From Lantana camara (taxonomy: Eukaryota; Streptophyta; Magnoliopsida; Lamiales; Verbenaceae): a stretch of DNA of 64,000 bases. The stretch is from positions 16,314,501-16,378,500 of the forward strand of contig CM074865.1 of the NCBI GenBank assembly GCA_037501455.1, in the 5' to 3' direction. Below, one piece after another: positions 23,820 through 36,146 of this stretch. The position numbers were made by a program, and so were the translations under genes. The notes beneath the pieces were generated by a model. That model saw nothing but the letters and a program-made list of their open reading frames with translations. It did no database searches and was not told the origin of the DNA. How positions within the stretch are numbered: the first letter of the stretch is position 1; each line of letters opens with the position of its first letter.

Positions 23820-25020
23820 ATGTTCGTATCTATGCCTTAGGGGTCGTTTACTACGCCAGGAAAAGGGGGGTTGGTTAGATAAACCCCCCTTCCCAGCAAT
23901 TTACTTCACCAGTTAGCCAAGGGGGCTTTTACCCGGAGCCCCGGGAAAACAATTGAAATCAATGGCCAAAATAGACAGAAATTTTTGAGCTGTTAAATAA
24001 GCTGGTGCTGGTGGTTAGATTGAAATGTCCTTTATATCCCTGATATATTGCATAGAAAGACCTCATTACCCTTGAAATTCTTTCTTGCCGCCAGCGGGAG
24101 AAGAGGGAACAATTTTCTCAATTTTTGATTTCCCGCCGGCGTCTAGGTTTTTATTCCAGGAGGAGAGAACAGAGTCGGAGAATCTTGATGCAGGGGAGAA
24201 AAGGACGCCTGCTGTAGTTATGGGGGTGAACAAGATGGTGAGGGAGGAGCCGCGGTCGCCGGAAGTGAAGAAGGTGAAGCCAGGTGATGGTGGTGGGTTG
24301 GAGGCGGGGTATGGTGGTGGTGGAGGAGGGAGAGAGGAGGTGGGCAGAGAGAGAGGCGGTCGAGGGCGGCGGTGGATTCGATCTTGGCAGGAGCGCGACG
24401 GTGAAGAGGCTGTCTGGCTATCGAAATTTGGGGACATCAGATTTATTTAGGGTTGGGATAAAGAATCCAACCGTTGAGCGCTTCTCCCAAAATAAGGCCA
24501 AGTTGGTAATTTGGACCTTAAAAGAGGTGTGAATGGGTCCTAACCCAATAAAGTAAACTCAACCACTTTTTGGGCTACACAACCAAGGACCTTAAATGAC
24601 AAAGTAAAACATTGAGATGGGCTAAATAGCCATGAAAAAAATTTTACACAACCCATTGGGGTGGGTTTAACAACTTTGAAAGTAAACGACCCCTTATATG
24701 CGTAAAAAGTAAATTAGGGGATGTACCTTGTAAGGAAAATGGGGTTTTGGTTATATAACAATCCCTAATCTCGGCTTTACTTGCAACTTACAAGGCAGAT
24801 GGCGTTAACCCGGAGCCCCGCATTTGACAGGGAATTGGCATGCCAAAATAGTATCTTTCTGAAGTTGATGCTAATTAACCAAAATTTATGAAGAGGCATG
24901 TTATTACCTTTATGTCCCTGTCCTTTTGCGGCATCATTCCCTAAAAAATTTTCCCATGTCCGTTCGTAAAACGAGGACAAGGGCAATAATGGAAACCCCA
25001 CTTAGCCTTATGTTATCAAG
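23820..25020. repeat. Direct repeat R2, split by a PIF/Harbinger-like element
   Basis: The second copy of R1, interrupted at 23840-24693. Comparing R1 (ATGCCTTACATAC) with R2 (ATGCCTTA, element, TTATATGC) shows the insertion point. Confidence 0.75.
23840..24693. mobile_element. PIF/Harbinger-like non-autonomous element, 3-bp TSD TTA
   Basis: Ends GGGGTCGTTTACT and AGTAAACGACCCC, flanked by TTA on both sides (23837-23839 and 24694-24696); a 3-bp TTA/TAA duplication is characteristic of PIF/Harbinger. The 854-bp interior is GC-rich around 24085-24450 and contains open frames in overlapping phases (Gly/Arg/Glu-rich, 121 codons on plus, 123 on minus) without a known domain. They look like composition-driven frames rather than a transposase. 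It may be a carrier of captured host sequence. Confidence 0.75.
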
Positions 25021-25287
25021 AATGAAAAGTAAAAAGGGCTATATTATATTATTATTTCACCCTGAACACTGAAATTATTAATTATTAATTTTAGGGGAAA
25101 AGACTTGCCTCCAGCCTCCCTCTATTTTCAATTTATACAGTCATCTCCTTCTGCCTCCATGTTCCCATTTTCTCTGTTGTAAGTCTCCGTCCACAGTCTT
25201 CTTTCCCTCTCCAAACCTTCTTTTTCACATATTTGAGATCTTGAATAGACAAGTAGTTTACTTTTTTCACTGATTTTACACTTGCAA

Positions 25288-25407
25288 ATGCTCTCTCCCA
25301 ACGAAGGCCTGAAACCCCAAACCCTTCATCTCATCTCCGTCCGACGACAGCGGCAATCAGCTTCTACCAGCTCCACCGCCACCGCCACCACAACCACCAC
25401 CTAATTG
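25288..25407 (+). other. Leader exon of the 25.9 kb F-box gene, frame broken
   Basis: Homologous to the leader exon at 35544-35656: begins ATGCTCTCTCCCAACGAAGG and ends CCTAATTG before GTACATCTG. One extra base near 25313 shifts the frame into a TAA at the exon end, so here it can only act as a 5' UTR with a short upstream ORF (about 38 codons). Confidence 0.6.
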
Positions 25408-25859
25408 GTACATCTGTTTTTGCATAAAAATTCTGGGCATATATTTTTTCCCTTTTATTTTCACGTCTGAATTTTTATTACCATTTATTTCAAATTTCTT
25501 AAACAGGTCGAATGTAAATCATATGTTGTGTTTTATTCTCCTCGAAGAAGTTTTGTCCACTTGGTGATGATTATGATTATTCAGAGTTTTCTTTCTATTG
25601 TTGTTTATGGCATGGTTATAAACTTCAATGGAAAAAAATTCGTTGGTAAAGAGGTTTTTGTTTCTAAAATTAATGTAGGGGTTGAGAAACAAAGGATAAT
25701 TTTCATAGGGTTTCTTTTAAGAATTTTTGATACGCAGGGTTTTTGGCATATCACACAACTCACAAGGGATAGATCATATAAGTAAAAGGAAGATCCAGGG
25801 AGGGTGGCCAGCATTATTACGCACACAAGGAAACTTTCTTACATTTACAGTCTACTAAC

Positions 25860-27317
25860 ATGTCTTTGAGCCTCATGGATAGAATTAGCAACCTTCCATG
25901 CAATGTTATAGATGACATCATCAAGCGTTTGACATTGCGTGATGCAGCCAGAACAAGCATACTGTCAAGACAGTGGCGGTACAAATGGTTATCTACTCCA
26001 TATCTTGTTTTTGATCGGGATTTTCAATGGAAATTACGTGGGAAGTACACCATTGCGTCCATTATTCATCAAGTATTGTCGCTCCACAAGGGATCCATAT
26101 TCAAGTTCCTATTCAAGGCCTGCAACCAGATCAATCGTTGGCCTGATGTGGATCACTGGTTCCATTTCCTGACAAAACATCATATTGAGGAACTCTCACT
26201 TGAATTTTCTTTGCCAGCCACTCAAACGATTCCTAATTATTTATTTTCATTTCGTCAGCTCAAACATTTGAAACTAGCAGGATGCGACCTCAAACCCCCC
26301 TCTTCGTTCAGAGGATTTGGTAGACTTCTTGTGCTTGATCTTCGCTCTGTCTCCATTGAGGACGTGGAATTGAGCAGCTTTATCTCCAAATGTCCGCTGC
26401 TTGAGCATTTAACTCTAGTTGGTGCCAAATTATCATACCTAGCGATTGATGCACCTAGTCTCAAGTCCTTCTGCCTCGACCTTGATGTGAACTCCGAAAT
26501 TCCGTGTGTTTGTTTGAAGAATACAGCATTCCTTGAGGAAGTTTCAATTTCTACTATTATCACATATGTCGAAAAAGAAATCTCTGAGCGCTCGCGGATT
26601 AACATGTTCGAGTTACTTTGTCAGCTATCAACTGTTAAAAAGTTAACACTTGGTTACGGCTCTATGCTGGTAAGAAATGATTTTGCTAAAATTGCTTGGT
26701 TTATCAAACAACTCACCTTTTTCTTGTCTATGTCCTTTACAGTGCCTGCCAAAAAATGTGGTGCCCCTCGAGATCCCTGACAAAAGCCTCAGCCAACTAA
26801 GTCGTCTAATATGTGATGTTCCGTTTCAAGAACTAAGTTCAGTCAGTTTTGTTGTTTGCTTGATCGGAAGAAACACTAATTTGTTGTATCTTGAAATTAG
26901 AGTAAGTAATTGGAGTGTGTTGTTATTATTAATTCTGATTGCTCCATTTTTATGGACTGTATTGATCCCTACATCCTGTTGCAGGCAGATACCGACCATG
27001 ACAAGGTCCCTTCTACTGAATATTTGAAGGATCAACAGAAGTTAAACTATCGTCTCTGTCACCTCAAACATGTGAGGATTTCTGACTTCGTAGGTGACGA
27101 ACCAGAGATGGAATTTGTTAAGCTCATTTTGTCGTCTGCAACATCACTCGTAAAACTGGAATTGAAATTGCATTATTGTATAGGAGGAGGTGCAACTGAA
27201 AAAGGATATAGGTTGATTAAAAAAGTGGCAAAATTACACCGGGCTTCGGCCAAAGTCAATATCGTTATTCACTATGGTTTTGATATTATTTGCCTAAGAC
27301 GAGCTGCAGAATATTAA
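25860..27317 (+). CDS. F-box/FBD/LRR-repeat protein, At1g13570-like (intact, 3 exons)
   Basis: Exons 25860-26669, 26743-26901 and 26985-27317, all phase 0 with GT/AG introns, giving 433 aa. The F-box is near residues 7-50 (ISNLPCNVIDDIIKRLTLRD, SILSRQWRYKW). LRR-like segments follow (LKHLKLAGCDLKP, LLVLDLRSVSIED, CPLLEHLTLVG), and exon 3 has the FBD block (EPEMEFVKLILSSATSL). The predicted role is the substrate receptor of an SCF E3 ubiquitin ligase; the target cannot be deduced. The first ATG after the acceptor TTTACAG is 25860, and a second Met lies five codons downstream (25875). A spliced leader lies upstream. Of the two near-identical copies (25.9 and 36.1 kb) this is the one whose F-box-to-FBD frame is intact, so it is the best candidate for the functional gene. 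Confidence 0.92.
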
Positions 27318-28010
27318 CGATATTGAAGTTTAAATTTTGCCTGATACAGAGTGTTTCTTGTATTACTATGGAGGAGACTGAATTTTGTTGTTACTATCAA
27401 GTTCAAGATATTCTCATATGCTGTTCAGTGTTCTGTTTTAATTTCTTCAACAGATTCATCATAAATCGCTTATTTATAAGTAGATCTCGCTTATTTATGC
27501 AGTGGATGTCATCAGATTCATCATAAATCGTACAAAAAATTTATCTAGGTCTTAATTAAAAAAGATTTAACTTGAGGCCGTGATACATAAATATGGGTCA
27601 CAATAAAATGGTTCTTGTTGAATTATCAAGTGAGAGACCTACGTCTTACAATACATAACAAAACAAAATGAGGCGTAGTTCTTGATATAGGTATTAAGAA
27701 TTATCATTATTTTCTCTGTCAAACAATAACATTTGATGAGAATTGAATCACTTATAGTGAAAATAATTATGTTTAATTGGTACTCAGTACAAGTAAGAAG
27801 AGCTCATTTTTTCTTTGTTTCAAATGTGAGGGTTTTCGTGAATTATCAAGTTCTAACCTTTCCTTGCTTTTTTGTTTTAGTGTTTTCCCACAGGTGACAA
27901 ACCTCCGAAATTTCCTTAATTGGTGTTCTAGTTTCGTCACTTTCCCTGAGAAATGTTCTTTTTCACTTATTTCAATAAAAGGCTTAGACTGATTTTGTAT
28001 GTTGGGGTTG
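27318..28010 (+). other. 3' region shared with the 36 kb F-box copy
   Basis: Sequence after the stop, including AATGTTCTGTTTT-like and TAACCTTTCCTTG blocks, is repeated after the 37.6 kb copy. The segmental duplication therefore reaches at least 27.9 kb here and preserves the empty site of the element at 38202. The open frames in it are not supported as genes. Confidence 0.6.
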
Positions 28011-29512
28011 TCTATTGTGAGGTTGGCTTTGTACTGACCTTATGTTAGGTAGGTTTGTACTCCTTTGTACTAATTTTATTTATTTAAAAATACATATTCT
28101 TAAACTACAAATCACGTTGAAACTCCTACTTTTTCTCTAACTATTAAATTACTCCTACTTTTTCTCTAACTATCAAATTGCTTAATTTATTTTAAAAATA
28201 AATATTTTTAAATCAAAAATTATGTTGAAACTCCTACTTTTCCTTTTACTACCAAGTTTAATTTAATATATTTATTTTTCAATGAATAATCATTATAATT
28301 CACCTACTTTATCTACTACAACTTATAAAAAAAATATATCCTAAAATCAATAATCATTTTTCTCAATGTTTAAGCTCCTACTTTTTCTCCAACTAAAAAA
28401 ATATTTTTTATTTTAAAATTCTATATATTTTAATATTAAAAATTAATTAAATTTGCGTATGCAAATCATGTTGTTTGTGAATTTATTTTCATGTAATTAA
28501 ATACTAAATTTCTAATGAATCGTATTTTTTTATAAATTTAAAATACAATTTTGTAGCTTTAGTAATTAAACAAATATAGATAATTATTAAGTTTAGTATA
28601 GAGTTAAATAAGATTGACTGGATTAAATTTATGAAATTAATCTTTATTTTTATTAATACAATCAATTTATTTACCAAAAAAAAATTAAATTTTTATTAGA
28701 TTTTACCATCAAATAAGTGTACATCGTATATGATAATTTATTTTAATTTTAAACTGATCAATATACATATAATCTTTTAATTGTCTCGATGAAAAAATAC
28801 AGGATCATGTAAATTTAAAAAGTGAATCATATTAATTAATTCATTGTTATTATTTGAGAGATATAATGTTTCTAAATTAAATATTATTTAATAAATATTG
28901 TTTTGTTTTTAATCACAAGACAACCTTCGGTTCTGGTTGGCGAGACCTCAAGTTTTCGTTACACCTCTTTTGGGCTTTACAAGCCTAGGTAGGTTTGAAA
29001 TTTGAAAAGAACCTTGAGTTATATAAATATTTAAAATATCTAATTGTGCAAGTGTACACTAAAATGTCCGTGCAACATTATAAGTTTCGAATCAACAAGG
29101 AAGAAAAATCAAGTACCACTTCGTATTGCTCTCTAATCGATAGACCAGATAATAATTTAGTAAGACATTACACTATTAAGCACGAAAACAAAACTAAAGA
29201 GATAAATAATTAAATACGAAACAAGAGAAAAATAATTTTGACTTCAATAAATAAGGATGACTTGGGGATGACTAATGTACAATACTCGAGTGATGATGTT
29301 TGATCAGATGTCAAGGTTTAATCACTCAAATTTTGTATATTAGGGGGTTAGGTTCGAGCGCTGAAAAAAGATAGTATGGTGATAATTTAAACAGTGAGTC
29401 ATATTGGTTATATACGTCACTATTATTATTTGAAAGACATAATATTTCTAGTTCAAATATAGTTTAATAAATAAATGATGTAGTTTTAATAACACAAAAT
29501 AATATAAATAAC

Positions 29513-29553
<41 letters not shown>

Positions 29554-30626
29554 AATGGCATTATATAACGATTAGAAAACTACGAAATATACGTTCATTT
29601 TAATAATAATAATATGAAACTCTTTTAAAATTATTAATACACTACCCAAAAATCATGTATATATAGTATAATAGAGCAAAACAGTATTGTACACTTTATC
29701 ATTTTTAGCTGAATAAGAAATTATCAATTTGAATATCATTCATTTAAGTTCTTACCATTCCAAAAGAAAAATATATCTGAAATATTCAATGCATATGATT
29801 TTCCAATAATAATTTGTGGAACACTAGTTTATTTAATGAAAAACAAGTCAAAATAAAAAGGGTATTTAAGATATAGTAAAAAAAAATTATTATCCATGTT
29901 AGAATAATTTTAAGGTTTTTAAATTATTATATTCATTTCATTCTAGTTAGTTTAGTAATTCAAATTAATTTAAATGTGTTCTACCTATACATTAAATTTG
30001 TCACAGCTATATATATATATATATATATATATATACCAGCCACAATTATATTGATGCTTTGTATGTTAAATAATCCGAATGAACAATATTTGATAAACGC
30101 ATTTAAAGCATTCGAATTCATTAAATTTTCTCTCTAAGAATCCAATACTAACTTAAGCGTCGGAGGGGCTTCGCCAGCTAAAACCCTAATTATCTTACTT
30201 GTTACGTGTTAAGTGTTTGCAGGTCAAGAGAACTCACGTTATAAATTCTTGACAAGCTGGATTAAGAAGGACACTCAGCTCGACCCAATTTTAGCACGAT
30301 CAAAATGAATAAATAAATAAACCTAACTTTCATTTTAATTTCTCTTAAAATTTAAATCAAATATATAATAACTTTATAATAGCAAAATAGAGCATAACTA
30401 AATTACTCATGTAACTCAAAGATTATATTTAGGTGGATAATTTTATGGTTTTTGAATTATTATATGTAAATATCTATTTTATTTTAACTTAATTCAATAA
30501 TTTATTTTTTTTAAACTATGTATTAAATTTGCAACCGTTATAATTAAGAATTTGAAATTTAGTATATAAAATATTAAAATATTATAACTTTTATTGAGCA
30601 TCTCATACTAAATACATAAATGTACC

Positions 30627-30666
<40 letters not shown>

Positions 30667-31893
30667 TTAACTCTTTAAAGCAGGAATAAAAATGAATAAA
30701 TAAATATAATTTTAATTCGATGTTGTTTTAAATTTACACTAAATATATAATAATGTTGTATGTGACATATTAAAGCATAACTAGCGGATATATATAAGCC
30801 AATTAATATGATATTTAAATTGAATAATTTTAAGGTTTCTGAGTAAATATATATAAATATCTATTTTATTCCAACGTAGTTTAATAATTTTTATTTTTGT
30901 CAAATGAAATTAAATATGCAACTATTATAATTGAAGATTTAATGTCTTTTATTTTCAATCAAATATGACTTTGTTTTTATCATTTTCCAACTAAAAATTC
31001 GTGTTACGATTAAGATATTGGTTGTGGGTGTTAATTGTAATAATATTAAAACATTGACAGATTCTTTTTTTTTTTTTTTTTTTTTTGAATTTGAGTTTGA
31101 GAAGAGTTCAATTTCAGTCAAATTCCGTTAATGTGAAACGTAAACGTAATAATTTGAAATTGACAAATTCCAAAAGAACACTCAAATTACATATATTTCT
31201 CTTGATAGTGTGCAAACCAATGGACAGAAAGCAGAAAACAACCGAAAGATGTCAACAATTACAGGAAAAAAGTACTCACAAACCAAAGGCGTATTGCGGG
31301 TTGAAAGCAAATTTTCGAGCGGGTATTGATCGTGTGGGCAGAATATCGAATTTCACTTTCAAATCCAACAAGATCAAATACAAATTGAGAAACAAAACAA
31401 ATTGATTGAGTGGACTTATGCTATCCATTATCAGAGTAATAACCCCTATTCACACTTCAAAGGCCTTAGAAATAATTGTTTTCGGCCAAGATACACCATC
31501 ATGATAAAATTGATTCACAATAAAACCGAACAAATTTAGAGGAAATTAGGCTAAATAACTGGACTGCGCCTTATTTGGCATTTCCGATCATATCAAAGCA
31601 TAAGTCTAACTACATAATTCACAAAAAAAAACAAAAAAAACAAAAACAAAAACAAAAACAAAATTCACAAAAATTAGAGAAATGAGACTTGTAAAGCAAA
31701 ATACGGAAGGAAAAAGACATGGATATCATTATTGTCGGAATTAATGTAGCCCGTCGAGCAAGAATTGCAACAGTTGAAGTTGTCCAACTTCAGTTAGGCG
31801 AAAGAATGGGGTTGTGGTGGAGAGTGGTCTCAATGCCTCCCGCCAAGGATTTCTCTACCGCTGATAGGCTGGTGCAACAAAGGAAGAGCAGGC
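28011..31893. other. AT-rich region without recognisable genes
   Basis: Several (TA)n tracts (about 29516-29547, 30008-30035, 30631-30664), a poly-T run near 31060-31086 and an A-rich CAAAAA tract near 31622-31663. No coding domain found on either strand. A GC-richer patch at 31735-31893 continues across the solo LTR at 33836-33940. Confidence 0.6.
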
Positions 31894-33835
31894 TGTTGGA
31901 AAACACGAATCAGAAAGCAGCGGAATTTAAAAATTTTTCCAACAAAAGGACCTTGGGCTCGCAATCGTGTATCCAAATTCGTAAAGATAGAAAACTTACT
32001 TTTCTTTTTGTTCTTTCTTGAAGCGTTTCAAGCCACCCAAGAACGCTCTTCTCGCGGCTTGATCCCCTCTCCTTGGTAAAGCTCGAATCTTCAAACTTCT
32101 AACTTGAAGTCTCTAGAGAAAGTCCACCAACTTGATCACAATCTAACTAGTAAGGATGCTAGTTCTCTAGTTAGTGTTTAGGCTTAACCTAGGGTTTAAT
32201 TTAATCTTGGAGAAAGGAAGGTGTTCAACACATGAACCAAGAATTGTCAATTAGCTCTAAAGGGGAGCATGAGCTCCCCTATATATAGGAAAGGGGAGGG
32301 ACGGCCGAACTCCTTGTTGGGCAAGGATTTGGTTTGTCTCTCTCCTATTACTTGATCATCAAGTATTTTCCAACTTTGACTTTGAATTCTAATTCAAGTC
32401 AACCTTTAAGAGAGCTAAAAATATCCAAACTATTTTTGGATAATTTTATACTTTATTTATTATAAAATAAATAACTTATTTTTATCTAATTAATTAATTC
32501 GTAATTAATTAACTAGATTATTTTCTCCAAAATTAGACTTTCTTTTTAATTCAAAATTAAACCAAAGTCTATTAAATAATTAACTAATTAATTATTTAAT
32601 ATATATATATATAATATATATATATATATATACACACGTGTGTGACACGTGTCACTCACGTGAGCCACACGTGTGACTTCACACGTGTGGAACCCTCTTG
32701 GCCCGATTAACTCGTTTAATCATTTTCAAGCCTCAACTCATGTAACCAAGTTGTTGTGTGTGACCCTCTAGGTTCTCAATTAAATTAGCAGTGACCCTAA
32801 TTAATTAATTCACTAATTAATCAATCAGTCCACAGATTAAACGACCATAGTCTAGCAACAGGTGTTTAACCCCTAGCTGAATTGGAATGTTCGGATTCGA
32901 CAGAACCTTTAAGTCATTGATTCATATGAGATACAATCCTCCTACTTACTATCTCTCAACCAAGATCTAGGGCAAGAGAATAATCAGAACCCCAATAATC
33001 TGGTCTTAAAGCTAAGTGCATTTCATATCCATTTGATCTCAATCCAAGAAACCCTTTTCTTGATGTCTTGATCTACTGCCTTGGCCAAGGACTCCATATG
33101 GCATATGAATGACTTACACAATAAGAGATCACCTTGCAAATGCAAGTGTAGGTCCTTTCTTGATTCTCATTCACTTTCATGAATCACTTGTGCAGCCCCA
33201 GCATAAGCCTTGAATCAGTTGTCTAAGGCGACACCCTTTAAAGCTTATACCTAAGACTGCAGAGTTAACTCATAAAGTGACAAGGAACCTCAAGTCTAAG
33301 GATCAATTAATCACATCAATGACTCGTGAGATATTTCCTAATCTGGAAGTTTCCATTTCCTGAAATAGAAACTTCCTTTCCCATTTAGGAATGTTCTCAC
33401 ACGGGGCACCTCAGTGAACTTACTTATTAAAGTAAGCACCCTCATGTATCACGCACGCATCAACTATACACTTTGCACCTCCATGAAACAAGGTGGTCCT
33501 TCTTAAGGGCGTGATCACACAAGCAAGCCTTAGAGGAGTCAGGTTGACACTCCCACTGTCTGTAGGACTCATCGGCTTGGAGTATTTTACTAATCATGAC
33601 TTATGTGATATAGGGCTCGTTCCATGAACCATTTCACCTAAATGGTAGAGTCCTATAGTCATCAGGATTAGGGGAGTTCTCATACATGCACAGCTAAAGT
33701 AAACGCATACCAAACAAGAGCATATAAAGAAGTGTTGCCTTAATTCGTTATTTCATTCAAAGATTGTCTGTGATTACAATAAGGAAAAGCACAAAGCGGA
33801 TATACAATCGGCTTTCTAGGGCACTATTCCTAACA
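31894..33835 (-). mobile_element. Solo LTR, same family as 1367-3323
   Basis: Runs from TGTTGGAAAA to CCTAACA, 1942 bp, with the 5-bp duplication CAGGC (31889-31893 and 33836-33840). It is collinear with the LTR at 1367-3323 along its whole length, including the CACGTG cluster, and close in sequence, so it is a recent copy. No internal domain remains. The TATATATA segment near 32280 and the family orientation suggest a minus sense strand. Confidence 0.92.
32633..32690. promoter_or_regulatory. G-box cluster in solo LTR
   Basis: The same CACGTG-rich segment as in the other family members, four or more cores, following a (TA)n tract. Confidence 0.5.
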
Positions 33836-34011
33836 CAGGCCGATGAAGAAGAGGAATACCGGAAATAGTCGAGCACTTCAGTAGAAAAGGAGGAAGTCGT
33901 TTTCTTTGGAAGTTGGGTTTGCGAAGGGAAAAAGAAAACTGATAAAGTGAGAAAAATTTAATTTAAAATAAAGAAAATAAATAAACGTTAAAGATGAAAT
34001 TTTTTTAACGA

Positions 34012-34515
34012 AATAAAGAAGAAATTTAAGAGTGAGAAAAAATTAGATAAACAAGATTTGAGAGAGAAAAAATTGATTTAAGAGAGAGAAAAAAATTAAT
34101 TAAAAATAAAAAAAAATGAATGAACGTGTTCTAAAAAGATGGGATTTAAGTGAGAATAAATTTAGATGAACAAGATTTGAGAGAGAAAAAATTGATCTAA
34201 GAGAGAGAAAAAAACTAATTAAATAAAAAAAAAAAACGAACGTGATTTAAGAGAGAAAAAATTTAGATGAACAAGATTTGAGAGAGAGAAAATTGATTTA
34301 AGAGAGAGAAAAAAATTAATTAAAAAAAAAAACGAACATGTTCTAAAAAGACGAAATTTAAGAGAGAAAAAATTTAGATGAACAAGATTTGAGAGAGAGA
34401 AAATTGATTTAAGAGAGAGCAAAAAATTAATTAAAAATAAAAAAAATAAACGAACGGGTTGTAAAAAGACGGAATTTAAGAGAGAAAAAATTTAGATGAA
34501 TATGATTTCAAAAGT
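34012..34515. repeat. Minisatellite, about 110-bp unit, 4-5 copies
   Basis: Tandem units built of TTTAAGAGAGAGAAAA, TTTAGATGAACAAGATTTG, AATTGATTTAAGAGAGAG and CGAACGTG-like blocks. Units begin near 34012, 34141, 34241, 34354 and 34471 (the last partial). Unit length varies with A-run length. The minus-strand open frame at 34219-34422 is a repeat translation, not a gene. Confidence 0.85.
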
Positions 34516-35500
34516 ATACAATTGAAATGATTAAAAAATAATTATATATTTTAAATGAAATAAGATACACAAAATTATCAAATGTTGTATAAATAATTTA
34601 ATATATGTTTTCATACAAAAATTATTATATGAAAATATATAAATAATAAAATAAAAATTGATTATTAATTATTTTAGTATATTATGCACATAAGGTGGGT
34701 GTGAAAAAAATATTTTATTATTATTTTAAAATAAAACTATTAATTATTATTCTATTTTAACTTTATTTATCTACTTTTTTAACATATATGTGTATGTGTA
34801 GTATATTTGAAAAATAAAATAAAAAATATTTAAAAAATACAAAGAATAATAAAAAATATTTAAAATGGATGTCGTATTATAGCTTACATTTACTCAAATT
34901 AAACAAAATAAATTTTTATGTTAAAAAACTTACTAAATTTATTAAAAATGTCCATTAAAAATATATGTAATTTTTTTAAAATAAAATATTAAAGAGAAGT
35001 TGAGTGATTGCATATATATATATATATATAATTTAAAATTGCACAATATTTAAAATTTATTAAAAAAATATTATAGTACAATCTAGTACAGACCGACCTC
35101 ATGTAAGGTCAGTACAGATTGAACTTTTGTTAGACATCCCCTTGTATGTTTTCATATTATTATTAAGTTTTATGTTTCAAAGTCTTCATTGCATATTTTA
35201 TGAAGAAGGAATAGTGGGTGATAGTTGGAACAAAGGTGATGTGGAAAGTGTATTTTAAATGTTCATATTCCACCGTATGATCGGTATGATGAAATAGAAT
35301 TAAAATGAAATGAATATTACTACATTCATTTGCAAATCCTTCATTGATACAAAATATGATTAAAAATGCTCATTCTCGTGGTAATATTCATTCCTATGTA
35401 CTAACATGAGATTACCTATTCTTTTGGTACCCGTGGTATTAGCCATTGCCAAAATTTATTGTTGTTTTATCTTGTCGTCACATATTTATTACTTTTTCGG
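34516..35500. other. AT-rich spacer upstream of the 36 kb F-box copy
   Basis: (TA)n near 35012-35030. No gene seen. Confidence 0.5.
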
Positions 35501-35543
35501 TTTTTCCCCTTATTTACTTTTTTCACCGATTTTACACTTAGAA

Positions 35544-35847
35544 ATGCTCTCTCCCAACGAAGGCCTGAAGCCCAAACCCTTCATCTCATCTACGTCCGAC
35601 GACAACGGCAATCAGCTTCTACCAGCTCCACCGCCACCACAACCACCACCTAATTGGTACATCTGTTTTTGCATAAAAATTTCTGGGCATATATTTTTTT
35701 CCTTTTATTTTCGTGTCTGAATTTTTATTACGATTTTTCCTTCATTTGATTTCAAATTTCTTAAACAGGTCGAATTTATATCACATGTTTGTGTTTTATT
35801 CTCCTCGAAGAAGTTTTGGTGATGATTGTGATTATGAATCTTTGAAG
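35544..35847 (+). other. Open leader exons that could extend the 36 kb F-box copy
   Basis: Exon a (35544-35656) starts ATGCTCTCTCCC and encodes 37 codons plus two bases: MLSPNEGLKPKPF, then a Pro-rich PAPPPPQPPPN. Intron GT to AG, then exon b (35769-35847, with YSPRRSFGDDCDYESLK). Together they give 64 open codons ending in phase 0. The next acceptor (CATTTACAG, exon from 36123) continues in frame through TNISLSL into the F-box Met at 36147. The corresponding ATG of the 25.9 kb copy (25860) is ATA here. The extension may be a genuine N-terminus or a chance open leader. I do not recognise a domain in it. Confidence 0.5.
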
Positions 35848-36146
35848 GTTTCTCCCATGGTTATAAGCTTCAATGAAAAAAAATCGTTGGTGAAAAGGTT
35901 TTTGATTCTAAAATTCTTGTAGGGGTTGAGAAATAAAGGATGGAATCATAATTTTCATAGGGCTTTTTATAAGAATTTTTGATACGCTGGGTTTTTGGCA
36001 TATCACACAACTCACAAGGGATAGAGATATAATTAAAAGGAAGATCCAGGGAGGGTGGCCGGCATTATTACCCACACAAAAATATGAAGCTTGTGTGAAA
36101 GGAAACTTTCTTACATTTACAGTCTACTAACATATCTTTGAGCCTC

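Noticed and set aside
24066..24450. Overlapping 121- to 123-codon frames on both strands
   Set aside because: Both strands are open because of GC-rich low-complexity sequence inside a TIR element; Gly/Arg/Pro-rich without a domain.
31085..31405. 106-codon plus-strand frame near a poly-T run
   Set aside because: Lys/Asn/Thr-rich, composition-driven, no domain.
34219..34422. Minus-strand 67-codon frame
   Set aside because: Translation of the minisatellite; it repeats with the array.
34012..34515. CRISPR-like array
   Set aside because: Units are contiguous and similar over their full length, with no unique spacers; eukaryotic minisatellite.
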